Positions 35,988 through 43,761 of a stretch of DNA of 64,000 nucleotides are shown one piece after another. The notes under the pieces were generated by a model. The model was given only the letters and a program-made list of their open reading frames with translations. It did not search any database and was not told the origin of the DNA. How positions within the stretch are numbered: position 1 is the first letter of the stretch; each line of letters begins with the position of its first letter. The DNA comes from Massilia sp. W12 (GTDB taxonomy: Bacteria; Pseudomonadota; Gammaproteobacteria; Burkholderiales; Burkholderiaceae_D), in contig NZ_CP147776.1 in NCBI RefSeq assembly GCF_037300705.1, positions 124,001 to 188,000 on the forward strand, in the 5' to 3' direction. The translations under genes were made by a program, and so were the position numbers.

Positions 35988-38900
35988 TTATGCCTGCAAC
36001 GTCATCAAACTCGCATTGCCGCCGGCTGCGGTGGTGTTGAAGCATACGGCGCGCTCGGCCACCAGGCGCCACAGCGGCAGGGCGACATCTTCCACGCTTT
36101 CAATCACGCCCACCACTGCGCCTTCGCGCGCCGCCAGGATGGTGCGCAGGCTGGATAAGAGGGAAGATTGCACCAGCGCGATTTGGAATTCCTCCGCCAC
36201 CGCATCCAGGCTGTCCGCCACGGTAATTTGCTGCAATACGGCTTGCGGCAAACCTTGCGGCAGCAGGTTTTGCTGACGCGCCAGGATGATGGCGCGGTTG
36301 CCGGTGGCGAACAGGGCCAGCATTTGATTCAATAACACCGGCAAATCGCTGGCGGCGCACAATACCGCGCCGCGCTCGGCGAAGCGCAGGGTGTTGCGTT
36401 CACCGGTCGGGCCGGGTAATTGCAACTCTGTCCCCAACAGCGATTGGTGCAAGTATTCATCGCCAAGCGCGGCGACCCGTGCATGGCCATGGGTTTTGGC
36501 CCAGTTCAGCAAGGCGTCCAAGGCCGGTGTGGCGGGGCGCTCGTGAATCTGGTGACCACCCAATTGCACATGCGGATTGCGTTGCAGACGTTTCAAATAC
36601 AGCGGGCCGCCGGCTTTCGGGCCGGTGCCGGATTTGCCTTCGCCGCCAAAGGGTTGCACGCCGACTACCGCGCCGACGATATTGCGGTTGATATAGATAT
36701 TGCCGACATGGGCGCGCTGGCAAATGAAGTTGATGGTTTCGTCAATCCGCGAATGGATGCCCAGCGTTAAGCCATAGCCGGTGCGGTTGATCGAGTCGAT
36801 CACTTGCGGCAAATCCTGGCGCGCATAGCGCAGCACATGCAAGACCGGGCCGAATACTTCACGCTGCAATTCGCTCAAATCGTTGATTTCAAACACCACC
36901 GGCGCAATGAAAGTGGAGGCGGCGGCGTCAGCGGCATTGCGCAGCGCCGGCGCGGGCAATTCGTAATGACTGCGCGCGCTGGTTTTCATGTTGTCGATAT
37001 GGGCTTGCAAACCGGCTTGCGCGTCAGCGTCAATCACCGGGCCGATATCTGTCGCTAAGCGGTCGGGATTGCCCAGGCGCAGCTGTTGCATGGCGCCTTT
37101 CAACATGGTCAGCACCTTATCCGCAATGTCTTGCTGCAAATACAGCACGCGCAAAGCGGAGCAGCGCTGACCGGCGCTGTCAAAGGCGGAGGAAATCACA
37201 TCTTGCACCACTTGCTCGGGCAGGGCGGAAGAATCGACGATCATGGCGTTTTGTCCGCCGGTCTCAGCGATCAGCGGGATATCGCAGTTTTCCGCCACCG
37301 CGCGTTTAGCCAGGGTGCGATTGATGATTTGCGCCACTTCAGTCGAGCCGGTGAAAATCACCGCCTTCACGCGATGGTCGCCGACCAGCGCGGCGCCGAC
37401 CACTTCGCCGCGTCCCGGCAGGAATTGCAGGGCATACGGCGGCACGCCGGCGGCATGCAGGATTTGCACCGCGCGGTGCGCAATCAGCGGGGTTTGTTCC
37501 GCCGGCTTGGCCAGCACCACATTGCCGGCGGCCAGCGCGGCGGCCAGCTGGCCGATGAAAATCGCCAGCGGGAAATTCCAGGGGCTGATGCAAACCACCG
37601 GGCCGAGCGCCAGCGGGTTGGGATGACTTGCCACTTGCGCGGCGTAATAGCGTAAAAAGTCCACCGCTTCGCGCACTTCCGCAATCGCATTCTGGAAGGT
37701 TTTGCCGGCTTCGCGCACCGCCAGGGCAATAAATTCCGGCATCGCTTCTTCCAGCGCATCGGCGGCGCGATGCAAAATGCGTGCGCGCTCTGCCGGCTCC
37801 ACGGTTTGCCAATCCAGCGCATATTGTTCGGCGCAGGCCAGCGCGGCTTGCACTTGGGCCGCATCGGCTTCCTCCACCTGGCCTACCACATCGCGTCTTT
37901 GCGCCGGGTTCAGCACCGGCTGGAATTCAGGCGTATGCGCGGCTTTGGCTTCCACGCCCAAGAGCGGCGCGGCGTGCCAGTGGCGTGCCCCATCCAGGCT
38001 GGCCCCCAGGCTGCGCAATACCTCTTCATTGCTTAAATCCAGACCGCGCGAATTGGCGCGTTCGTCGCCATACAAATCGCGTGGCAGCGGAATGGCGGGA
38101 TGCAGTTTGCCGCCGCTGTCCAGGCTGGCTTGCACCGGATCGCCCAGCAATTGATCCAGCGGAATGTCTTCGTCCACGATCTGGTTGACGAAGGAGGAAT
38201 TGGCGCCGTTTTCCAGCAGACGCCGCACCAGATAGGCCAGCAGCGTTTCATGCGAGCCGACCGGGGCGTACACGCGGCAGGCTTTATTCAGATTGGCGGC
38301 CCCGACCACCTGGTCGTACAGGGTTTCGCCCATGCCGTGCAGGCATTGAAATTCATAATGATCAATTTTGTCCTGCTGCGCCCAGGTGTAAATGGTGGCC
38401 AGGGTGAGCGCATTATGGGTGGCGAATTGCGGGTAAATCACATCTGTTGCGGCCAGCAGTTTTTGCGCGCACACCAGGTAGGACAGGTCGGTGTGATATT
38501 TGCGGGTGTACACCGGGTAGCCGGGCAGACCATCGACCTGGGCGCGCTTGATTTCCGAATCCCAGTACGCACCTTTGACCAGGCGCACCATGAATTTGCG
38601 CTGGCTGCGGCGCGCCAGATCGACCAGATAATCGATCACATACGGGCAGCGTTTTTGATAGGCTTGCACCACGAAGCCGATGCCGTCAAAACCGGCCAGG
38701 CTGGGATCCGCCGCCATCGCTTCCATCAAGTCGAGCGAGATTTCGAGGCGGTCGGCTTCTTCAGCGTCGATGTTCAAGCCGATATTGTATTGCTTGGCCA
38801 ATTGCACCAGCTTGGTCAGGCGCGGCAGTAATTCTTCCATCACCCGCGCATGCTGCGCGCGCGCATAGCGCGGATGCAGGGCGGACAGCTTGACCGAGAT

Positions 38901-39689
38901 CCCGGGGCCTTCCTGAATCCCGCGTCCGTTCGAGGCTTTGCCGATAGCGTGGATGGCTTCTTCGTAGGCGGCGTAATATTTGTCAGCGTCGTGCTCAGTC
39001 AGCGCCGCTTCACCCAGCATGTCATACGAATAGCGATAGCCGCGCGCCTCATTTTCGCGTGCATTTTTGAGCGCTTCGCCTATCGTCTGACCAGTCACGA
39101 ATTGATTGCCCAGCATGCGCATGGCCAGATCCACGCCCTTGCGGATCAGCGGTTCGCCGCCTTTGCTGATCAGGCGCGTGATGGCCGAACCGAGGCCGCC
39201 TTCACTGTTGGAAGAAACCAGTTTGCCGGTGATCAGCAAGCCCCAGGTGGCGGCATTCACAAACATGGAAGGCGATTCGCCCAGATGGCGTTTCCAATCG
39301 CCTTTGCTGATTTTGTCAGCGATTAAGCGGTCAGCAGTGGCTTTGTCGGGAATCCGCAGCAGCGCTTCGGCCAGACACATCAGTGCCACGCCTTCTTCAG
39401 AGGACAGGGAAAATTCATGCATCAGCGCATCCACGCCGGAAGCGCGGGTGCGTTTTTCGCGCACGGCGGCGACTAATTTGCGCGCCAGATTGCTTTGCTG
39501 TTCGCGCACATCAGCTTTGCCGGACAGCGCGGTTTGCAGTGAGGTGTGCAAAAACTGCACCGCTTCCACTTCATCGCGCCGGTAGGCGGCGGTAATCGCG
39601 CTGCGCAGCGGGGTAAAACTGCGCCGGATTTCTTCCTGGTATGCGGCAAAAGGGATAAAGTCTGCGCCGGGGCGGGTAGCTTGTTGCAT
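35988..39689 (-). CDS. putA: Bifunctional proline dehydrogenase / L-glutamate gamma-semialdehyde dehydrogenase
   Basis: A 1233-residue enzyme that oxidises proline to glutamate. The FAD-dependent proline dehydrogenase (about 75-480) carries SLSSEEGVALMCLAEALLRI, KASNGRGIQEGPGISVKLSA and YQKRCPYVIDYLVDLA. The aldehyde dehydrogenase (about 560-1050) carries CISPWNFPLAIF, ETGGQNAMIVDSSALP and SAGQRCSALRVLYL with the catalytic Cys. The C-terminal domain is the one seen in long PutAs. The N-terminus begins directly with MQQATRPGADF, so the ribbon-helix-helix DNA-binding domain of E. coli PutA is missing and it cannot autorepress. ATG 39689 has a GAGAG site. The divergent Lrp-type gene is the likely regulator. 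Confidence 0.95.
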   Translation of the reverse strand: MQQATRPGADFIPFAAYQEEIRRSFTPLRSAITAAYRRDEVEAVQFLHTSLQTALSGKADVREQQSNLARKLVAAVREKRTRASGVDALMHEFSLSSEEGVALMCLAEALLRIPDKATADRLIADKISKGDWKRHLGESPSMFVNAATWGLLITGKLVSSNSEGGLGSAITRLISKGGEPLIRKGVDLAMRMLGNQFVTGQTIGEALKNARENEARGYRYSYDMLGEAALTEHDADKYYAAYEEAIHAIGKASNGRGIQEGPGISVKLSALHPRYARAQHARVMEELLPRLTKLVQLAKQYNIGLNIDAEEADRLEISLDLMEAMAADPSLAGFDGIGFVVQAYQKRCPYVIDYLVDLARRSQRKFMVRLVKGAYWDSEIKRAQVDGLPGYPVYTRKYHTDLSYLVCAQKLLAATDVIYPQFATHNALTLATIYTWAQQDKIDHYEFQCLHGMGETLYDQVVGAANLNKACRVYAPVGSHETLLAYLVRRLLENGANSSFVNQIVDEDIPLDQLLGDPVQASLDSGGKLHPAIPLPRDLYGDERANSRGLDLSNEEVLRSLGASLDGARHWHAAPLLGVEAKAAHTPEFQPVLNPAQRRDVVGQVEEADAAQVQAALACAEQYALDWQTVEPAERARILHRAADALEEAMPEFIALAVREAGKTFQNAIAEVREAVDFLRYYAAQVASHPNPLALGPVVCISPWNFPLAIFIGQLAAALAAGNVVLAKPAEQTPLIAHRAVQILHAAGVPPYALQFLPGRGEVVGAALVGDHRVKAVIFTGSTEVAQIINRTLAKRAVAENCDIPLIAETGGQNAMIVDSSALPEQVVQDVISSAFDSAGQRCSALRVLYLQQDIADKVLTMLKGAMQQLRLGNPDRLATDIGPVIDADAQAGLQAHIDNMKTSARSHYELPAPALRNAADAAASTFIAPVVFEINDLSELQREVFGPVLHVLRYARQDLPQVIDSINRTGYGLTLGIHSRIDETINFICQRAHVGNIYINRNIVGAVVGVQPFGGEGKSGTGPKAGGPLYLKRLQRNPHVQLGGHQIHERPATPALDALLNWAKTHGHARVAALGDEYLHQSLLGTELQLPGPTGERNTLRFAERGAVLCAASDLPVLLNQMLALFATGNRAIILARQQNLLPQGLPQAVLQQITVADSLDAVAEEFQIALVQSSLLSSLRTILAAREGAVVGVIESVEDVALPLWRLVAERAVCFNTTAAGGNASLMTLQA

Positions 39690-40030
39690 GCAATCTCTCA
39701 TCAATACGGTCAGGGGTGGAAGCGTTGATTCGCGCAGATGCGTATCAGGCCTGACTTTGTGCCATACTGCGCAGCCATCGCCACAACCTCATTTTGCATC
39801 TGGTCAACATTCGGCAATTGTACGGGTGTTTGTTGTAGATTTATTCCGGTAATCAGGAATTTTGCCCATACAATGCATTTTAATGAGACAATTTAGCCAA
39901 ATAAAATTTCAGGAAAGAAATTCCACCCTGCCGCGCGCCAGAGTTTTATCTGCAATCGCTGTATCTCCATACAGTCCTGTCTTTGCCTGAAATTCAAAGG
40001 CGTGCGTTTTTGTTCACAACAGGAAGCAAT
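39690..40030. promoter_or_regulatory. putA-lrp divergent regulatory region
   Basis: These 341 non-coding bases lie between two divergent genes. AT-rich blocks (39825-39915) include TACAAT and TTTAAT boxes and tracts like AAATAAAATTTC of the kind Lrp-family proteins bind. No single promoter pair stands out. Confidence 0.45.
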
Positions 40031-40489
40031 ATGCTTGACAAGATTAGCAAAAAGATTTTGACCGAATTGCAAAGCGATGGCCGCATCAGCAATGTGGAGC
40101 TGGCCGCACGTGTCAACCTGTCGCCGGCGGCCTGCCTGGAACGGGTGCGCAAACTGCACGAAGCCGGCTACATCCTTGGCTACACCGCGCAACTCAATCC
40201 GCAATTACTTGATGTGTCTTTGCTGGTGTTTATCGAAGTGGTGTTGGATCGCACCACGCCGGAAGTGTTTGACGCATTCAAACGCAGCGTGCAAACAATT
40301 CCCGAAGTGCAGGAATGTCATATGGTGGCGGGCGGGTTTGATTATCTGGTCAAGGCGCGCGTCAAGGACATGGGCGCGTATCGCGAATTTCTCGGCAAAA
40401 CCCTGTTGCAGTTGAAAGGCGTGCGTGAAACGCATACCTACGCTGTGATGGAAGAAGTGAAAAACACCACCAAGCTGCCGATCCGCTAA
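40031..40489 (+). CDS. Lrp/AsnC family transcriptional regulator, probable proline-responsive putA activator
   Basis: A 152-residue protein. The N-terminal winged HTH (ISKKILTELQSDGRISNVELAARVNLSPAACLERV) is followed by a RAM/AsnC ligand-binding domain (VPEVQECHMVAGGFDYL-like block). The pairing with a divergent putA matches PutR/BkdR-type regulators that activate proline catabolism; the role is inferred from context. AGGAAGC before ATG 40031 sets the start. It ends at a strong bidirectional terminator. Confidence 0.9.
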   Translation: MLDKISKKILTELQSDGRISNVELAARVNLSPAACLERVRKLHEAGYILGYTAQLNPQLLDVSLLVFIEVVLDRTTPEVFDAFKRSVQTIPEVQECHMVAGGFDYLVKARVKDMGAYREFLGKTLLQLKGVRETHTYAVMEEVKNTTKLPIR

Positions 40490-40507
40490 GCGGCTTGTGC
40501 GCCGACG

Positions 40508-40548
40508 AAAAAAACAGGCTGTGGCGCTTTGCCACAGCCTGTTTTTTT
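40508..40548. terminator. Strong bidirectional terminator
   Basis: AAAAAAACAGGCTGTGGC / GCCACAGCCTGTTTTTTT with a five-base loop: an eighteen-base perfect inverted repeat including A/T tracts. It serves the Lrp gene and the small convergent gene at 40575. Confidence 0.92.
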
Positions 40549-40574
40549 ATGGCGCCGGCGCATGGCCGGCGGAT

Positions 40575-40739
40575 TCAGAATTCGGCGCGTGATTCCGCGC
40601 ATGCATAGACTGTTTCGCTCCAGTCGCGGGTGCGCAATTGAGGCATCCGTCTGGCGCGCTGCGCGAGACTGCGGCGCACCAGAAAAACCACGCTGACCAC
40701 CATAGCCAGCACCAGCAGCAACAAGATCAGTTTCAACAT
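40575..40739 (-). CDS. Small single-pass membrane protein (54 residues)
   Basis: An uncatalogued-looking small gene. ATG 40739 is preceded by AAAGGGG at good spacing and encodes an N-terminal membrane helix (MLKLILLLLVLAMVVSVVFL), then a basic segment (RRSLAQRARR) and a short soluble tail ending ESRAEF. The stop lies 27 bases from the strong bidirectional terminator. Start, ribosome site, helix and terminator together support a real gene. I recognise no family. Confidence 0.65.
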   Translation of the reverse strand: MLKLILLLLVLAMVVSVVFLVRRSLAQRARRMPQLRTRDWSETVYACAESRAEF

Positions 40740-40928
40740 GATTTTCCCCTTTGGCGATAAAGATTTCTTTTGGCGTTAACGGCATTATCAAGGTTTTTTT
40801 GATAAGAGCACAGAAGAAGATTGTAAAAAATTATGTGAGAACAGTTTTACTTGCGGATGACAGCATGCATGGCATGCAGGGTAACAGATACGCTGCACTG
40901 AAGGGTGCCCCGACATTCGGTATTTTGA

Positions 40929-40957
40929 TTGCATGCCGGCAATCCCTGTGTTATATT
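40929..40957 (+). promoter_or_regulatory. Candidate sigma70 promoter for the PNGase A-like gene
   Basis: TTGCAT (40929-40934), a 17-base spacer, then TATATT (40952-40957). The -10 is one base off consensus and the -35 is weak. It lies 104 bases before the start. The rest of 40740-41061 holds nothing clear. Confidence 0.4.
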
Positions 40958-41061
40958 CCACACACTTTCTGTCTGATTCCGGTTCGCAACCTTGTTTGCG
41001 CAATGCCCGCCGAATCCAGACCCGTTTCACTTCCCCCCTATTTCCCTCCCGAGGTTGTTTG

Positions 41062-42786
41062 ATGTTTTCTCCCCTGCTGCGCGCTGTCGCTTGCTCTTCT
41101 CTGTTGGCTCTGATGCTATGGGCTTGTGGCGGTGTGACGCCGCCGAATGAATTGCAATTGCTGCCGGCTGCCGGATTTGAAACGGGATCAATGAATGTGG
41201 CCAGCGCCGATGCGCCCTTGCCGCGACCGGCTGCGCAGCCGTGTGTGGTGGATTTGTATGCGGATAAGGAATTCCGCGATTTTTCTTCCAGCAGTTTTAA
41301 ATACAACCCGGTTTGCCCCGGCCCCTGGGCCAAAGTGATTTTGCAGGCCGATTTTGCGGTGAATGCAGGCCGCCAGTTTGACCGCACCGGCCATATCTCG
41401 CTCGGTGGCGTCAATCTGTACACCGGCACAACGCAAGAACCTTCGGCGGCGAATGCGGCCAGCTGGCGGATTGAGCGCGATGTCACCGATTACTCGCGCC
41501 TGTTTGCGCAAAGCCAGGAAGGCGCGGTTGACTTGGATAATCTGGTCAACGAAACCTATACCGGCGTATTGCGCGGCAGCGCGCGCCTGCTGTTTTATCC
41601 GCACGAAGGCGACAGCATAGCGCCGCGCAGCGCGGATATGGTGATTGCCCTGACCGACCGCAAAGATGGCCGCCCGCTGCAATTAAAACAGGGCGCACCC
41701 GAATATAAGCACACGCTGCAATTGCCGCGCAATAATTTGCGCGCCTATCTGGATGTGATTGCGCAGGGGCAGGCCGATGATGAATTCTGGTACGCCTGCG
41801 CCCCGGATGATCTCGCGGAAACTTTACAAACCTGTCCCGGTGGTGGCTTGCGTCAAGTGCAAGTGCTGTTGGATGACAAGCCGGTCGGGCTGGCCCCGAT
41901 CATGCCCTGGATGTTCACCGGCGGCATCAGCCCGCGTCTGTGGCGGCCGATTCCCGGCATTCATGCCCTGAACTTCCAGCCCTTCCGCCTTGACCTGTCT
42001 CCCTTGGTGGGGATTTTGAATGATGGCCGGCCACACACGCTGGCTTTACGGGTGCAGAATGTGCGCCATTATTTCAATTTGAGCGCCAATCTTTTGCTGT
42101 ATCGTGATGCGCAAAGCGAGAGTATTCCGGGCCGCCTGCTGGAAAACACCCTGAGCGCACCGCAACAGCAGCTGCGCAAGCAGGCGCAGGGCGACACCCT
42201 GAGCGAATTGCAGGTGAGCAGCGATAACAGCTATGTGTTGCGGGGTGAAATCCATACCGCGCGCGGTCGGGAGTTGTTGGAGGTGGAGCAGAAAATGCGT
42301 TTTTCGAATCTGCAAAAATATGCAGGCGCACTGCAAGTGTTTGACCAGGGCAGCACGCTGGAAACCAGCTCACGCGTCAGCACGGCATACGCCAGCAGCC
42401 GCTTGCAGCGCAGCTACAGCATGCCGCTGTGGCTCAGTCATCGCGATGAAAATGGTTTGCTGGATATCCGTATGAAGTTGGGCTTGCATGCAGTCAACCG
42501 CTTGAGCTGGCAGGATAATTTGAGTTGGGGCAGCCAGACCACGCATGAACTGGAAACCACCGTGGCGCGCACTGTCCCCGGCGCCAGTTTGAGCAGCAAG
42601 GCTTGGCATCGGCTTGAACAGCGGGATACGCGCGGCGCCTGTTTTGCGCGTCTGGTGAATGCGCAGGACGCCAAATTGCAAAGCGCACAGGATGAAAGCG
42701 CTTGTCGCCAGCCTGTGCAAGACAAGCCCTGGGGCATTCAGCCTTTGGAGTGGGGCGATTTGTGGCTGGCTTTGATCAATCAATAA
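41062..42786 (+). CDS. PNGase A-like lipoprotein (peptide N-glycosidase A family)
   Basis: A 574-residue protein. The lipoprotein signal (LLALMLWAC, lipobox LWAC, Cys near residue 20) implies membrane anchoring. The region ILQADFAVNAGRQFDRTGHI, then LGGVNLYTGTTQEP, DVTDYSRLF and NETYTGVLRGSARLLFYP follows the conserved pattern of the peptide-N4-(N-acetyl-beta-glucosaminyl)asparagine amidase A family. These enzymes cut N-glycans from Asn and are best known in plants, fungi and a few bacteria. Expected role: deglycosylation of eukaryotic glycoproteins (inference). GAGG seven bases before ATG 41062 fixes the start. The stop is two bases from the next start. Confidence 0.8.
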   Translation: MFSPLLRAVACSSLLALMLWACGGVTPPNELQLLPAAGFETGSMNVASADAPLPRPAAQPCVVDLYADKEFRDFSSSSFKYNPVCPGPWAKVILQADFAVNAGRQFDRTGHISLGGVNLYTGTTQEPSAANAASWRIERDVTDYSRLFAQSQEGAVDLDNLVNETYTGVLRGSARLLFYPHEGDSIAPRSADMVIALTDRKDGRPLQLKQGAPEYKHTLQLPRNNLRAYLDVIAQGQADDEFWYACAPDDLAETLQTCPGGGLRQVQVLLDDKPVGLAPIMPWMFTGGISPRLWRPIPGIHALNFQPFRLDLSPLVGILNDGRPHTLALRVQNVRHYFNLSANLLLYRDAQSESIPGRLLENTLSAPQQQLRKQAQGDTLSELQVSSDNSYVLRGEIHTARGRELLEVEQKMRFSNLQKYAGALQVFDQGSTLETSSRVSTAYASSRLQRSYSMPLWLSHRDENGLLDIRMKLGLHAVNRLSWQDNLSWGSQTTHELETTVARTVPGASLSSKAWHRLEQRDTRGACFARLVNAQDAKLQSAQDESACRQPVQDKPWGIQPLEWGDLWLALINQ

Positions 42787-42788
42787 AT

Positions 42789-43310
42789 ATGCACACACAG
42801 TTGGAACATCATCAGCATCAAGGCGGCGCCGCGCAATATGCGCTGTGCATTCTGGCGCATGATCTGGATGACCCGATGAATATCGGCAGCCTGTTTCGCA
42901 TGGCTGACGCATTGGGCGTGGCGAAAATCTATCTGAGCGGCAGCTCACCCACCCCGCCGCACGCCAAAATCAAGCGCACATCCCGTTCGGCGGAAAAATA
43001 TGTGGCCTGGGAATATGCGCCGCAAGCCTTGCCGCTGCTTGAGCAATTGCGGCGCGATGGCTGGCGCATTGTCTGCCTTGAAATCACCTCGGCCAGCATT
43101 CCCTTGCGTGAATTCGCTATCGCCCCCGGCGATAAAATCTGCCTGATTCCCGGTTCGGAAAACAGCGGCGTGTGTCAAACCTTGCTGGATGCAGCGGATG
43201 TTGCGCTGCATATTCCAATGCAAGGACAGAACTCTTCCATGAATGTGGCGACTGCCTGCGCGATTGCCGCGTATGACATTTGTGGCAAGCTGATCCCGGG
43301 CGCAGCTTGA
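42789..43310 (+). CDS. TrmH/SpoU family RNA 2'-O-methyltransferase
   Basis: A 173-residue SPOUT methyltransferase. Motif 1 is DDPMNIGSLFRMADALGV, motif 2 CLIPGSENSGV and motif 3 IPMQGQNSSMNVATACAIA: the knot that binds SAM. It consists of the catalytic domain alone, without an L30-like RNA-binding domain. The target nucleotide cannot be told. It starts two bases after the PNGase A-like stop without its own ribosome site, so it depends on translational coupling, although the two functions appear unrelated. Confidence 0.88.
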   Translation: MHTQLEHHQHQGGAAQYALCILAHDLDDPMNIGSLFRMADALGVAKIYLSGSSPTPPHAKIKRTSRSAEKYVAWEYAPQALPLLEQLRRDGWRIVCLEITSASIPLREFAIAPGDKICLIPGSENSGVCQTLLDAADVALHIPMQGQNSSMNVATACAIAAYDICGKLIPGAA

Positions 43311-43695
43311 TGCTATGCGCTTTGCGCCTGCGCTGAGACAGGTTTCCCCTTTTCTTGGCAAGGCTTGCTTGGCGCTTTCAGTATATTCGGATTGCGGCGG
43401 CAAGCCCTGGCCAGTCCCTCCGCCGCACCGTCCGGCAATCGGATTCTGACGCCGCCGGTTTTTCCAACGCCAATTTGCTGCATTTCAGCCGGCGCCACTT
43501 ATGGCGATAATACGACGGCCATTTCCGGCTTGTTTAATCCCAATATCGCCATGCGACAAAGTTGGTCGATCTGTCTGATAGTGAGCAATCACGCCGCAGC
43601 AGCAATGCCTGCGCTACCCTGAGCCGGGACTGATTCCGCTTTATTGCAAGCAATGCCGCACAGTGCCGAGCCTTTGGCGCGAGGCGATGCTGTTC
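43311..43695. other. Intergenic region without a recognised feature
   Basis: About 385 bases. A plus-strand frame (43365-43622) is open but has no ribosome site or recognisable protein character. Nothing further is visible. Confidence 0.4.
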
Positions 43696-43735
43696 TTGAC
43701 AGACACTTGCTTATTTTGCATTAAAATGATATGCT
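43696..43735 (+). promoter_or_regulatory. Candidate promoter of the first TPS exoprotein gene
   Basis: TTGCTT (43707-43712), 17 bases, TATGCT (43730-43735), 26 bases before the start. A TTGACA at 43696 lies further upstream. GTTCTTGaCAG and TATGCT are shared with the region before the second TPS gene (47953-47984). Confidence 0.4.
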
Positions 43736-43761
43736 AGCTTACCAAATGTTTGGAGGTATGT

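Noticed and set aside
40486-40791. 101-codon minus-strand frame across the Lrp terminator
   Set aside because: It spans the strong terminator and overlaps the better-supported 54-residue gene in another frame.
43365-43622. 85-codon frame in the gap before the first TPS gene
   Set aside because: It has no ribosome site, signal peptide or recognisable motif.
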